DNA from: Dendrophyllia cribrosa
Taxonomy: Eukaryota; Cnidaria; Anthozoa; Scleractinia; Dendrophylliidae
Direction: 5' to 3'
Assembly: GCA_024195265.1 (NCBI GenBank)
Contig: JAJLRJ010000011.1
Coordinates: forward strand, 24,664,527 to 24,728,526
DNA: 64,000 bases
Positions within the stretch are counted from its first letter, which is position 1. Every line of letters begins with the position of its first letter. Shown piece by piece: positions 26,001 through 36,674 of the stretch. A program made the position numbers and the translations under genes. The notes beneath the pieces were generated by a model that searched no databases, was not told where the DNA came from, and saw only the letters and a list, made by a program, of their open reading frames with translations.

Positions 26001-26952
26001 AATCGGAATCGGAGTCGGAATCGGAATCGGAATCGGAGACAGAGTCGAAGGCAGCGTCAAAGTCGGAGTCGGAATTGGAGTCGGAGTTGGAGTCGGAGTC
26101 GGAGATGGAGTCGGACGGAATCATCCACGAAACTCTTCTTGATACACTTCTGATTACGACTCCGACTCCAAATCATGTCTGACGCCAACTTCGTCACTAG
26201 TAAAATCCAGCCTTTATGGAGTATAAATCACAGCGCCAACGCCTACAACACGCAGTCGAAACCGCTAAGAAAACTGTTTCTTGCAAAATCAATCGATATT
26301 CTTTGCAAAAGAAGTAATTCTATACTATAAAACAATCTTTAAGAGCCTTGACCGCGCAATTTTCTGCATATAAAGTACTGTTTCTACGGCCATATGTTAT
26401 CGTCAGTTTCAGTGGATTTGAAAGTTTTGAATTTATAATATGTGAAAATACATACTAAATAGTTAGAAGTTACACTCTAAACTTCTATCCTGTTCTCGTA
26501 ACAGGCACGGTCATTTGATAAATCAAAAACATTTCAGTGTTCTCACATTATTCCTGAATTGTTCCTAGGCTCAAGTGTCACTCAGGCATCAGAAATCTGA
26601 CAGCGCACGCGCATCACAAGTTCCACATTAAAAAGCACTAAGGCCTTGGGAGAATGGGCTGGGAGCATGCGCAGATGAACCAGAAGAAGATTTCAACCAC
26701 GTACCTTCACCGCCAAAAGAAAAAGCAACGCGTTCTTCTCAAAAGAATGAAGTGAAACGGAAAAGATTGTCAGGGAACAAGCAGCCTGTCCCAGTAGCAT
26801 CCTTTTCTTCACCTGAAGTTTACATTGTAGGAAATACTCCGTATGGCTTTAGAACATCTTCTCCTCAGCTCTACGTATCAATTCCTTCCCTTAATTCGGC
26901 TGTTGTGTATGTTCAGTCTTTCCGTGATATCTCAGAGCCTGAAACGCGTTAG
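17079..26952 (+). CDS. Paralogue of the minus-strand coiled-coil gene, UBAN-like core deleted, in-frame stop in last exon
   Basis: Exons are 17079-17217, 18455-18765, 22543-22923, 23896-24117, 25204-25302, 25798-25923 and 26569 onward. Borders are GT/AG; the first junction is phase 1 and the others phase 0. The start M-S-E-T-E-K lies 17 bp after an acceptor. Exon 3 ends [17 protein letters not shown]...V-A-V, matching the minus gene's first-exon end at the same splice position. Exon 6 (L-E-G-Y-E-L-D...[12 protein letters not shown]) aligns with the minus gene's UBAN-like exon but lacks about 20 residues, including D-F-x-x-E. Exons 4 and 7 both resemble the minus gene's last exon. In exon 7 a TAA at 26629-26631 interrupts a frame otherwise open to 26952. 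Read to that stop, the product is about 446 residues. It could be a functional shortened paralogue, two fused partial copies, or a decaying gene. Confidence 0.6.
17481..18415. repeat. 21-bp minisatellite, about 44 units
   Basis: The unit CGGGTATGGGACCGGAATGAA is repeated with point variants through intron 1 of the plus-strand coiled-coil gene and stops about 40 bp before the exon 2 acceptor. Because 21 is a multiple of 3 and the unit lacks stops, it yields long spurious ORFs on both strands, up to 400 residues of Y-P-F-I-P-V-P type. Confidence 0.9.
18784..19343. mobile_element. piggyBac-like MITE, 560 bp, TSD TTAA
   Basis: Termini CCCTATTCGGCCTGGG and the inverse CCCAGGCCGAATAGGG are flanked by TTAA at 18780-18783 and 19344-19347. 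TTAA duplication and CCC ends are piggyBac features. Lies just after the exon 2 donor of the plus-strand coiled-coil gene. Contains G/C-runs and two GCCGCCATCTTGGATCC-like blocks. No transposase. Confidence 0.65.
19726..19809. repeat. 84-bp near-perfect hairpin
   Basis: AATCTCGTTTCCAGAGCCC...TCCAGCGGAAC is followed immediately by its inverse ending GGGCTCTGGGACGAGATT. Sits in a larger repeat with ATGCCAAATGCCC on both sides. Confidence 0.65.
20681..20712. repeat. CATA microsatellite
   Basis: A tract of CATA tetranucleotides with one CACA interruption. Followed at 20731 by a G-run/GTACTCCC repeat related to that at 9463. Confidence 0.8.
21091..21205 (+). repeat. Truncated tRNA-derived SINE
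   Basis: GGGATGGCGCAGTGGTGATG followed by CCCGGGTTCGATTCCCGG gives tRNA A- and B-box-like blocks with the middle deleted. Downstream come GTTGGTTTTTGTCC and GGTACTCCGGTTTTCC, typical of a cnidarian SINE body. Confidence 0.65.
21229..21369. repeat. Hairpin MITE with about 60-bp arms
   Basis: TTTCGATATATCAGAATTTA at the left and its close inverse at 21315-21369 enclose a short loop. Very few mismatches suggest recent activity. Confidence 0.7.
23020..23285 (+). repeat. 88-bp tandem repeat, three units, in intron 3
   Basis: Units begin GTTCTAAC at 23020, 23110 and 23198 and end GGTACCATTTG. The first unit has 2 extra bases. Starts about 100 bp after the exon 3 donor. The unit length is not a multiple of 3, so the ORFs across it are not conserved coding sequence. 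Confidence 0.85.
23444..23677. repeat. MITE with CCCCGTCCACACG ends and internal duplication
   Basis: CCCCGTCCACACG at the left and CGTGTGGACGGGG at the right, both flanked by TTAGA. The right half contains a repeated AACATATGCGTTTACAGACG block (about 60-bp unit). A GC-ended, hAT-like non-autonomous family is possible. Confidence 0.65.
24430..24771 (+). repeat. 3' end of a poly(A) retroposon
   Basis: Structured GC-rich sequence (24480-24590) passes into an AT-rich tail with AATAAAG at about 24745 and a terminal A-run at 24759-24769. This looks like a 5'-truncated LINE or SINE insertion in the intron between exons 4 and 5 of the plus-strand coiled-coil gene. Confidence 0.45.
25925..26116 (+). 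repeat. GGAATC/GGAGTC hexamer array at a splice donor
   Basis: About 30 hexamers start within a few bases of the exon 6 donor (CAG/GTAAGA at 25923/25924) of the plus-strand coiled-coil gene. ORFs of Ser-Asp, Ser-Glu and Gly-Ile repeats on both strands are by-products. Confidence 0.9.
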
Positions 26953-27786
26953 TTTCGCTTCCTGTAACTGAACGTTCTTGCAAAAAAAAAACATACTTTA
27001 ATAGGGTATTAGCCTGTGAGCAAGCCCTCGGGTGCAGGCTGACAACCCAACCCAACCCTTGCAGGCTAACAGGGTATACATTTATCTTCGGATTTATAGC
27101 AATATATTTTGTAATATACTTATCTTCATTTATTATACGTAAGAGCTGGTCTTGAATAACCAATTGGGACTGGTTCCCTGCGTGGTCAGAATTTTGCTTT
27201 CAGCGGGTCTCTCAGATGGATTGCTGAAAAAGAGTCGTCCTAATAATTGCATGCATTTCGGCAACGTTTGGACCACGTGACCCGAAACGCATTGACCGCG
27301 GCGGTCAATGAGGCCTAGTAGGTACTAACAAAGGGGGAGAATAGCGGCTCCTTGAACACGCTTACGTCCGATTTCACCTCTCAGTTATAGAGATGTAAAG
27401 CGCAGTTGAACATGTATCAAGGGAAATTGCACGACTTCATAAGTGCATCACAACTATCTTGTTTATTATTTTTCTTCAATTTGTTAAACTTAAAAGTGTA
27501 TTAATAATTAAATATTAATTATACACTGATTTTGTGTTATTAGTAGTGTTGTACTAAAGTGATTTCACAAAACCTGTGAAATAAATTAAACAGTTATTCA
27601 ATAGTCAAAGCTAGTCATGGTAAACAAAAGAAAATTAATGTATAATTGTATTTATTTGGCTAATTTCTATTTTGATCACGGGTTACGTGAAACCACTCTA
27701 TCAAAGTGATGAAAAATGAATAATAATAAAAAAAGAAATGATTTGCTTTTAGTTTGTCCTGCTTAACCTGTTGTTCATCTCGTTGC

Positions 27787-28970
27787 AAAGGAGGATATTA
27801 CCATCTTCCCGGCATGCACTGCAAACAAACTATATTATCAAACGGCGGCGACCCGCAAGCAGCTCATTTTACACAGACACCATTGAGGTTGGAGGTCAGT
27901 TGGTCGTAGCGGAAACCGTTAAAAAGAAATCTACGTTAACCTATTTATTCTATTCACCTTTACAGAATATTTTCCATTTCGGGTTATGTTTACAGTTTGT
28001 TTTAAGGCCGCTTAACTTCCCAGACGGGCCGAATTCCGCGATATTGAAGCGTCGCGTGGTAGACGCTTGAAATCTCTTCACACTGAGATTCATGGAATCA
28101 ATAAACCGTCTCTCCATTTCAAAACAATACCGGTTTATGTTATTAGAAATATCCGTATATTTGCTTGCTTTGACTTATTGAACGTAACACTGGTGAACAG
28201 AGCCGGTGAAATAATTCCCGCTAACCACTGCTAAAAAAAACTGAAAATATAAAACAACAGCTACTCACTCTGCACTCGACTGTCCTGCTGTGTTTGTTTA
28301 CGGTTATGTTATTTTTAGTTCAAAATCGATCTTTGCTTTTCTCGCTTTTTCTGACTTTTCTATGGTACGAGCACTAACTATTCAGCTTCATTTCATTTTA
28401 TATTTTGCTGTGACCAAAATAAAACTCGAATCGCTCCACAAATGCTAACAGATCTTCTCACAAACGACGCGCCACTTGGAGCTTGCCGGATGTAGTCACT
28501 TTCAATTCAACGCCGATAAAAACAAACAGCCGCCGAAATAGATCACTTTCAACTTCAAAGTTTAGCATGAAATCGTGGAGTCAATTGGAGTCAATTAGGT
28601 TTTTGAGAAAGTTTATGCTTTAAATGACTGGAATTGGGTATTATTTGGCTTTTGACTTGCCTTTTTTGAATCGATCCAACCAATTTAAAATATGCATTGC
28701 CGAAAACTACAAACAGACATGAACGACAACAGTCAAACTACACCACTATAATTTTTTTCAACGGGTCCACTCCACTTTAAGAAAAACATTTCCTGGCACA
28801 TTATTAATAGAGGAATAAGGTACGTATTGTTTTATTTCCAAGCCTTTACATTAAAGCGAGAAAATCCATGTACAACTTTGACTAAAATACGTGCGTTCTT
28901 CGGTTCCACCGGAAGTCATTCACCCGAATTTTACCCAAAGCACGCTGGGAAGATGGTAATATCCTCCTTT
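27787..28970. mobile_element. MULE-like inverted-repeat element, 1184 bp, 9-bp TSD
   Basis: Ends AAAGGAGGATATTACCATCT and its inverse CCTCCTTT, flanked by TCTCGTTGC at 27778-27786 and 28971-28979. A 9-bp duplication fits Mutator-like elements. No transposase is visible. A related copy lies at 48809-49563. The stretch 26953-27786 shows no gene. Confidence 0.6.
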
Positions 28971-29622
28971 TCTCGTTGCCTTAGGAACGCAGATAATCGG
29001 TGCGTTATGTCATTCGTATCAAACCGTTGCTCTTGTTCGTGCAGCTGCGGAGTTTAAGGCTATTTATAAAACTATAAAATGAACGTACTAAGTTATCCAT
29101 GCTTGGAGATATGAAATTTATCTTCGAGTGTTATAAACTCGATATCTCACGAGTGAGTTGAACCTTGAAAATCGATATCTCGAAGCAGCTGTAACTGCTG
29201 CCACCAACGATACCAAGCCTTTGTTTACTAGCGACATAACGACGTAACGGTGAAGCAACGGGGGACTTACTTTTTAAAGATAGATTTATAAACGAACACT
29301 GATCGATGTTCATTTGACAAACCTAACTGTTGGGATATATTGAGAGTAGACAAACAAGGGAGGGGGGAGTGGGGAGACGCTAACGTCATCAGAAAAGATG
29401 ATATCATCGCGTTCGAAGAACGCAATTCTAATTTGGTTCGTCTTGGTTGTCCTGTGGTTTACATGCAGTAAAATTTGAGATTTTTTGGTAGACGGTCTTC
29501 CAAATAGCCGCCCCTATTGGTTTTTTCAGGGGCTCATTTCCGCCGGAAGTTCCTTCGAACGCGTCTCCATTATCTCCGATTACTGCTAGTTATATATTTT
29601 AGGTCAATAGCTGTAACAGACT

Positions 29623-30090
29623 ACCTTATTATAGGAAATTAACGCGAATTCTCAAAATTCGCGTTAATTTAAGTCGCGTTAATTTTTGTGAGCGTTCATT
29701 TCCGAGACCTCAATTTCACCCCAAATTCTGGATACCGTCAGAACACATGCAGCAACTGGGGAAACAATAACCTATCTTTTCTACACACCATTTTTCAATC
29801 TTTTACAATGTAAAAGCCTTAAAGATATGTCATCTGCAATATTTCCAGTTCATTCTTGCTTTCAGAAGAGCGGTTCTCGACATCCGTTTTTTTTTTGTAC
29901 AACATACCCAGCCAAAATATCTTTAGAGACATCAATAATCGCGTTAATTTTCTTCATTTTGAAAATTTGCCCCTCTCTCGCGTTAATTTCCTTTATTCGG
30001 AAGAAAATTTCCCTCCAATTCGCGTTAATTTAAGTCGCGTTAATTTCAAAGACCTTAATTTACAGGAGCGTTAATTTCCTATAATAAGGT
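29623..30090. repeat. MITE rich in CGCGTTAATTT
   Basis: ACCTTATTATAGGAAATTAA at the left and its inverse at 30070-30090. The interior carries at least six GCGTTAATTT copies near both ends, like sub-terminal binding repeats. No coding content. Confidence 0.65.
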
Positions 30091-31090
30091 AATTTGAGTA
30101 CAGAAGTAGAAATCATTGTTTATCATATATCAAACTGCTGATCGCAAGCTTACGTTCTTGTCACATAAATTATCACGGCATTGCAGACAAGTATTGTTCA
30201 GTTTAGGGATAGACCTGATTAGAAACTGAGTTATGTTCCGGGGGGGGGGGGGGGGGGGGGGGGCAAATAAAAAATAATATTCGTGCAAGGAAAATTTCAA
30301 AAAAAATATGCACAGCATTGAACACGAAAGAAGAAGAAGCCAAAAAACCGCTAAAAAAAACCTGCACAGCTAATATATGGATAGATTGGCGGTCTTTGAA
30401 CGAAAGGCCTGGAGGGAGTGTGAATACGGAGAGTGGGATCTACCAATGGCGAAAAAAAAATTCATGCGAGCTAAAAAGTCCCCCCCCCATAAATTTTCTT
30501 TCAGCACTAGTTCGCAAGGTATTCTCTCTACTGGAGCCGTTTGCACGTTTTCCTTTTAATTTGGTATTTGACAATCCTCCCCTCAAAAGTGATATTGTCC
30601 ATCATTTCGTGATTTTGCAACACACTTAAAATTAGCATTCAGGTCATGCTATATAAATAAAGCTGCCATGCGATACCTCAGCATAAGGAACTGCATGTCA
30701 AACGCTTGAGGGGTTCCGCATTTTTGCAGTCTTTATCTTCGCTTTTAGACCGCTTGAACCACAAGCGATAGCAGACAAGAATATTGTAATTCGTTTTGCT
30801 ATTGCCAGCGAACTTGGTCATGGACAGACTTGTGTTGTTTTCTGTCTAAGGATAGTGATTTCATCGAGGAATCTTTATCGGTAAGTCAGTTGTAATTTGC
30901 GTACAACGTGCTAGTATTTAGACTCAAAGGAGTCGCGAAGAATGCCCAAAATATAGCAATAATCAAGCACAATCGAACGTTCGATCAATCAAATTATTTC
31001 AAACAGTCGCGTGATCGAGCTTGATTGGGTTCGTTTTGGTAAACGAACACAATCAAACATACGAAAATCTAGTTCCGCCATGCATTTGCC

Positions 31091-31649
31091 TTGGATAAAT
31101 TCTGCTCGTAAAATGGCTTATTCTGCCGGCAGGCAATGCTCGTCAAAATCGCTTATTCTGCTCCAAATTCTGCTCGGACACCCTTGTTCTGCTCGTATTC
31201 TGCTCCGTGCCAGAAAATTTTTTCGGCCTTTCGGGCCTAAAATTTAGATAAAGACTTTAGACTTTCGGCCCACTTAGATTAGCAACAGGATTTCGATAAC
31301 AAAGACAATTCTAAAAACAATTCGCAGACATGATCGTTTATTTTTAAGACATTTATTTTCTGTAAAGCTCATTTACTTCTCTTCCAACACAACTGTACAT
31401 TAAATACCTTTTGAGAAAATAAATACATGTAAAAAATAACGTTAACGGTGTCTACTTTGACCTGTTTTGACTTAATGACTTGACTTTAGTTTTCAAATTT
31501 TCTTTCAACTGTTATGCATATAATTAATGTTACTGATTTTTTCGTTATTCTGCTCAGATTCTGCTCGAAAAGGCCTTATTCTGCCGGCAGAGTGCTCGCC
31601 TCAAAAATCGCTTATTCTGCTCGAAATTCTGCCGGCAGAATTTATCCAA
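31091..31649. repeat. Element bounded by TTGGATAAATTCTG inverted ends
   Basis: TTGGATAAATTCTGC at 31091 and GCAGAATTTATCCAA ending at 31649. Sub-terminal blocks of GCTTATTCTGC(CGGCAG) repeat near both ends. Non-coding. The flanking region to 32490 has no supported gene. Confidence 0.55.
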
Positions 31650-33133
31650 GCCTATCCGCCATTCCGCGACATGTCTGACAGTTGTACGCTTCTCGGATCA
31701 AGTACTTCTAATTTAATACGATGAATAGCTTGCGAGTGGCAAGTACTTTGTTCTATGACTTCTATACCTTCTTGCTTTAAAAATTTCAATGGTTCGGTTA
31801 ACCGGCGATTGTTGACTGATGAGTTGTGTATTAAATCGTCTCTAAGAATATGAAACACGACAAGTTGAAATACCTACATGGAATATGAATGAATATGGAT
31901 GGAATATTGATTTTAAGACTGATTCATCGTGTTTGATTAAAGTTAAAACTGTGAAATCAAACATTAGTGTTAATTCTGTGATTTTGTTCTATTATCAAAC
32001 CCAGTCGTCCAAGATTGGATTGAAATTATGTATAATTATATAGATTACTTCACGGGAATTGCGCGCGTGCGGCATTTTAGTGATGTGTCAGAAATAAACC
32101 GAGTAATGGCAGCGAACGAGTGAGATTTTTTATACAAACCAACGAGTGCGTATAGTTTACTACGATTCGTGTTTGGCTTAAATTGTTTTTACTAGCGCCC
32201 GTGATGGGCTCGATCAGTAATTACTTTGTAGTTTTGAGTTTAATACACTCAATTGAAAACCACTTTAGTACCGCACAAAGCACTTCCCGGCCATGCCGTA
32301 GTTTGTTTTATACAAACTGAGATGTTCTGCTCAGGAATCAATGTTTTATTTATTTTGCCAATGAACACACGTACAGCTTTAAACATTTAAGCTTAAATTA
32401 TTTTGCCCGGTGAAGTCTCAAACAGTTTTAAACAGCTGACATGGAAATTTTAAAAGAAAATTATAACCAATATTAACATGCATTTTTGCAATAGATTTGT
32501 ACTGGAGATAAAGGCGGTTGACAAGAACGGTTACTGAAGACCACGACGACACTTGTAAAAGGTACGTTAAGCATATCTGTCACTTCCACATGGAAGCTTG
32601 TGTTGTCTAAACCATAGAACATTTACTATCCACAAACAAACCTTTTAAATTTATTTAATCATTGCTTTGTTTGCGAAACTAAAACAACATGATGTCCAAC
32701 ATCATAACAATGATAACACTTAATGTTCCATTATTTACAATAATTTTGTGCACAGGTCATTTCATAATAAACCGGCCTCGAATAGACCATTTCCATATAC
32801 ATGTATATATAGTTATTAAAATTTTCATCTGGCGTCCACCCACACAAAGTACGTATGTTTGACATACTTTATGCAGAGTCCTACAGCATGACCTCAAGTG
32901 GAACACTGATGCTGAACTTTGAAACCAAACGGGGTCTTCTCAGATCCATTTGGTAAAGACAGAGCAGGTTTCACTGCATTAGCTGAAGTTTTTAAAACCT
33001 CTTGTTGAAGTTCTTGGTTAATTTGCAGAGACTTTTAAATTAAGACAATAGTTCAATTTATTTTCAGCAGAGTTTAAAACATTTGCCAGTCAATTGCAAC
33101 TTACTTTATTACACTGAACAAAAAAATGAACTT

Positions 33134-33450
33134 ACTCAAGTTTGCACATTGAGCAAATATGCAGCAAATTTAGGCCTCTAAATTTGAACCAAATTTGCAC
33201 TGGGTGTGAAGTGAATGTAAACAGACATCTTTGCTCACGTGCAAATTGTGTGCAAATGTGGTGTAAACATACATCTGCGCAAAATTTACTATTTCTTTGC
33301 CACCCCAAGCAAATCTTATATTTGCTTATCTTTGCCATGCCGAGCAAACGTAAAGAAAATGCGGTATTTATCATCTTGCTTTCTTTGCAAATGAAGTGCA
33401 AACATCAAGTTTGATGTGCTGCAAATATGGGCAAAGTTGTGCAAATGTGG
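33134..33450. repeat. Cluster of GCAAA/TTTGC motifs
   Basis: At least 17 GCAAA or TTTGC motifs in about 320 bp, many in GTGCAAATG or GAGCAAA context, on both strands. Both overlapping ORFs (plus 33142-33414, minus 33132-33401) arise from the repeat. Resembles sub-terminal arrays of DNA transposons. Confidence 0.5.
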
Positions 33451-34078
33451 TCTTTACTACATGTTTACTACTGTTTTGTCACCCATGTAAATCCATTTCT
33501 TTCCTCCAGTGTTAGACACCTTCGGTACCATGACTTGTCTGAAATAGACTCTGCCTATAATGTATATTTAAACAAGCTTGCAGTTTTTTCTGGAATAAAT
33601 GCATCTGCTCAGAGACTCAATTCTAATGTCTTGTGAATTGCATATAACTTGGTTTTCTGTCCATTTACCGTATGGACAAGCAAACACATCCTGATATAGA
33701 GTAAAAATGGTGCAAAATAAAATAAAATGTTCCTTTGAGCCTTATTTTCTTTGCAGGAACAAATGCAGATACAAAGATTATATTTAGAAGGAATGATGTT
33801 AATTGGTGACATGCTAATAGACAAGACATTTACATACTATTGTTGTTTAACCTTGTTTTGCAGAATAAACACACCAAGGGTTATAAGACAAGCCTCGTCG
33901 CTGTTCAAAGGATACGCAAGAATATATTAAAACAACTTTCTTTCACCTTCAGGAACAAGATGGCCAGTAGCCAAGGTACTGTGTCAGTCACGAGGCACTA
34001 AATGGTCACACAGGCAGTTGAGTTTTCTTGAAATGGTCTGTCAGTTTTTATTATATTCAATAAGACTGAAATCGCATA

Positions 34079-34500
34079 TGTCAAAGAAAATTCGCATTCT
34101 TTTTTTTTTCAATAATACAATACTTTATTTCACATTTCCATGACATTTTTTTTTTACAAGAAAACAAAAATCTAGCTAAAGTAAAATTACTAAGACATTA
34201 AGGGACCGACCATTTATTTTCTCGGGGAGTGGGGGGCCGGGGGGGGGGAGGGGGGCGGGAGGGGGGGTTGCTGTGAAAAAAAGTAGCCTGCAACTGCGAA
34301 AGCTCTACTTGAAACTTTGTTATTTTTAGCTAAAATATTAAGCACAGACAAGATTATCCACCCCAACACCCCCCCCCCCCCCCCCCCCCCCCCCCTCAGA
34401 AATCTCATGGTTCACGTCAAACACTCTTGTTTTTCACCAAGTTCCTAACCATGGTGTTCTGACATCGCATATGTCAAAGAAAAATCGCATTCTTATTGGG
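34079..34500. repeat. 30-bp direct repeat bracketing G- and C-runs
   Basis: TCGCATATGTCAAAGAAAA followed by TCGCATTCTT occurs at about 34075 and again at about 34466. Between them lie a G-run (34225-34268) and a C-run (34371-34395). 34.5-35.84 kb shows no gene I can support. Confidence 0.5.
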
Positions 34501-35842
34501 TATCGAAGCGAGCAGTATTTAATAGCATGGAATTGCATAACTGTAAGGAACGCCACGCAGCTCTTAGAACAAGTTGTTTTTATGGCTCACCAAACAATAG
34601 ATGAATGATCCAAACAATGCCCCTATCTCTAACAACAATAGCAGTTGTCATCTAGCTGGAGTTTTTTTCTTAATACAACATGATCACATGACATGAAACA
34701 AACAAACTGTTTCCCGCCAAACGCCCATGAGCGGACAACATTTTAAAAGTATTTACAATAATCGAGAACATTTTTAGTATTAAAATTTATTTGCTCTAAG
34801 TATTTGATCTGAAAAAATACGGTTCCTAAAAATTTGAATCAACGAGCGACATTCTCCAATCCGAGGTTGTTGCTACAGCGTCATAATCAACGGACTTTTC
34901 AAAATGAATGGGCAATTCAACGTCGACTTAAGACAGCAGCAACCACAGCAGGCTGACTACATATCATTAATTATAAATGAATCAGATCGACCAGCTTTTT
35001 CAAACAGCTGAACGGTTGCCCTTTATGCATGGCTTACCTTGCATGCTGATGCGAAAAAACGCTCAATTTGTTGCTGTTTCCCCCTCTTGGACATTATATT
35101 CCTCGAACAGACATCACATTCAACAATCCTTCGGCTTTGAGTAAAGTTTTTAAGATCCAAACCTGATTGGGAAAGAACGGCGTGGCCTTTAATACGCAAA
35201 CTTCGACCGAGTAAATTTATTGGCTTCCACGTTCGGTTGTCTAGACAAACGGAAGCGCCTATCGCTATATAGCACTGCACTGCTTTTAAACTTGAACTAT
35301 GGATAGACTTCTCACAGTTAATGTTTGTATTTTTGCTCTTTTTTGTTCCAGAGACAAATACGTTAAATTTTAAAAGGATTTGTATATTTCTTTGTGATTT
35401 TTTTTTTCAGAAACCGCACGTTTTTAGACGTTTGTGATTTCAGGTTCGGGGGGGTTCGACCGAAACCCCCGAACCACCCCTAGATCCGCCCCAGGCGGCC
35501 AGTCATTAAGTGTTTACTGTGTTTTACAAGGGCAATGAAAATACAGGCTTCTGAGCTGCGTGGTAATGCGAAGTGATATTTGGCACCATCGTTCGTAGAA
35601 CGATGTTTCTGCACTTTATTTAGGCCATCCCCATAAAATGTTTCGTTTCCTATCGCCAAGTGGGTCGGTCGATCGGGCAAAAAAAGAATTGAATAAAATT
35701 GACCGAGGGAGCCTGAGAACAGGAAAAAAAAAAGCGGAATGTCAAGTAAGAAGGCCTGGTTACACGTGTGCTTTCGATTGCCCATTGTTTTCCAAATCCA
35801 AAATTACTCCTCATGATCATCTCAATGGAGGCTAATAAATTA

Positions 35843-36172
35843 CAGTGAAACTACCTCAACCGGGGCCACCCGAGGACTTTCAGCCAATCAGAGACCGATT
35901 CTTAAACAAAGAATTGGGCATGCGGACCTCACGGGAAACTGTATCATTATGTGATTGGCTAATTTCGATCCTAAATTTCTGGCCGTCTTCGAAAACTTTG
36001 CGCGTTTTCTTTACGGCTAAATTGCAAAAGCTATTGATTTTACAGCAGAATCCTGATTTTTCAAACGGAAATTGGTTCGAAAAACCGAAGGTGGTATTGA
36101 CTGAAATCAAATCCACGGGAAACGAGTTTTGGTTCGAATAACCGGGAGTTTCGAAAAATCGGGATTCCAGTG
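35843..36172 (+). mobile_element. pogo/Tigger-like MITE, copy 1
   Basis: TA-flanked element of 330 bp with ends CAGTGAAACTACCTC and (inverse) CACTGGAATCCCGATTTTTC. Further copies lie at 37027-37355 (opposite strand) and 42660-42988. A truncated end lies at about 43481-43516. ORFs of 75-117 residues here are not genes. Confidence 0.6.
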
Positions 36173-36180
36173 TACTTCTA

Positions 36181-36659
36181 CAACAAGAAATTATTCCCGT
36201 TATCGGAAGCGCTTGCGTATCGGAAAAAATCATCCTGGTAAGCGGCTGGGATGTTTTTATGTCAACAAGACAAGTGTTCAGTTACTGTATGTTTGTATGT
36301 TATTACGGCAGTAACGTTATTACATGTCGTTAATGTACGAAATTCGTAAACTTCAGAGAAATTAATTCGGGAAATGAAATCCTCACGCAACATTGAGCGG
36401 CTTTCCTGCGATTGATTCTGGTATTTTTTCTCTTCGATTGCTATAAAACTATTTCTACGGAAATGGAAATAAAACGCTTTTTATTTCGAACGAGAAGTTT
36501 ACGAATTTCGTACATTAACGACATGTAATAACGTTACTGCCGTAATAACATACAGTAACTGAACACTTGTCTTGTTGACATAAAAACATCCCAGCCGCTT
36601 ACCAGGATGATTTTTTCCGATACGCAAGCGCTTCCGATAACGGGAATAATTTCTTGTTG
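36181..36659. repeat. Foldback MITE with CAACAAGAAATTATTCCCG ends, copy 1
   Basis: Arms of about 160 bp are near-perfect inverses, flanked by TA. Abuts the pogo-like copy. A second copy is at 42997-43474 with its loop in opposite orientation. Confidence 0.65.
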
Positions 36660-36674
36660 TAGAAGTGGAAAGCA

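Larger units (their letters stand above)
30650..33975 (+). other. Candidate promoter and 5' exons of the plus-strand phosphorylase gene
   Basis: A TATA box (ATATAAATAA at 30650-30660) precedes a possible leader exon ending at the donor TATCG/GTAAGT (30880/30881). A second leader exon, 32495-32561, has AG and GT borders. A short exon at 33953-33975 follows a CTTTCACCTTCAG acceptor and contains ATG at 33960 (M-A-S-S-Q, ending phase 1). The phosphorylase core exon at 43803 needs exactly a phase-1 partner, giving M-A-S-S-Q-E-T-A-S-D. No upstream ATG occurs in the second leader exon. The join spans about 9.8 kb that includes the inverted copy, so it is a hypothesis. Confidence 0.35.

Noticed and set aside
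25900..26182. Ser-Asp, Ser-Glu and Gly-Ile repeat ORFs
   Set aside because: All three arise from one hexamer array inside an intron.
35880..36233. 117-residue ORF repeated at 36966-37319 and 42696-43049
   Set aside because: Part of the pogo-like MITE in three copies; the reverse strand is equally open and no transposase motif is seen.
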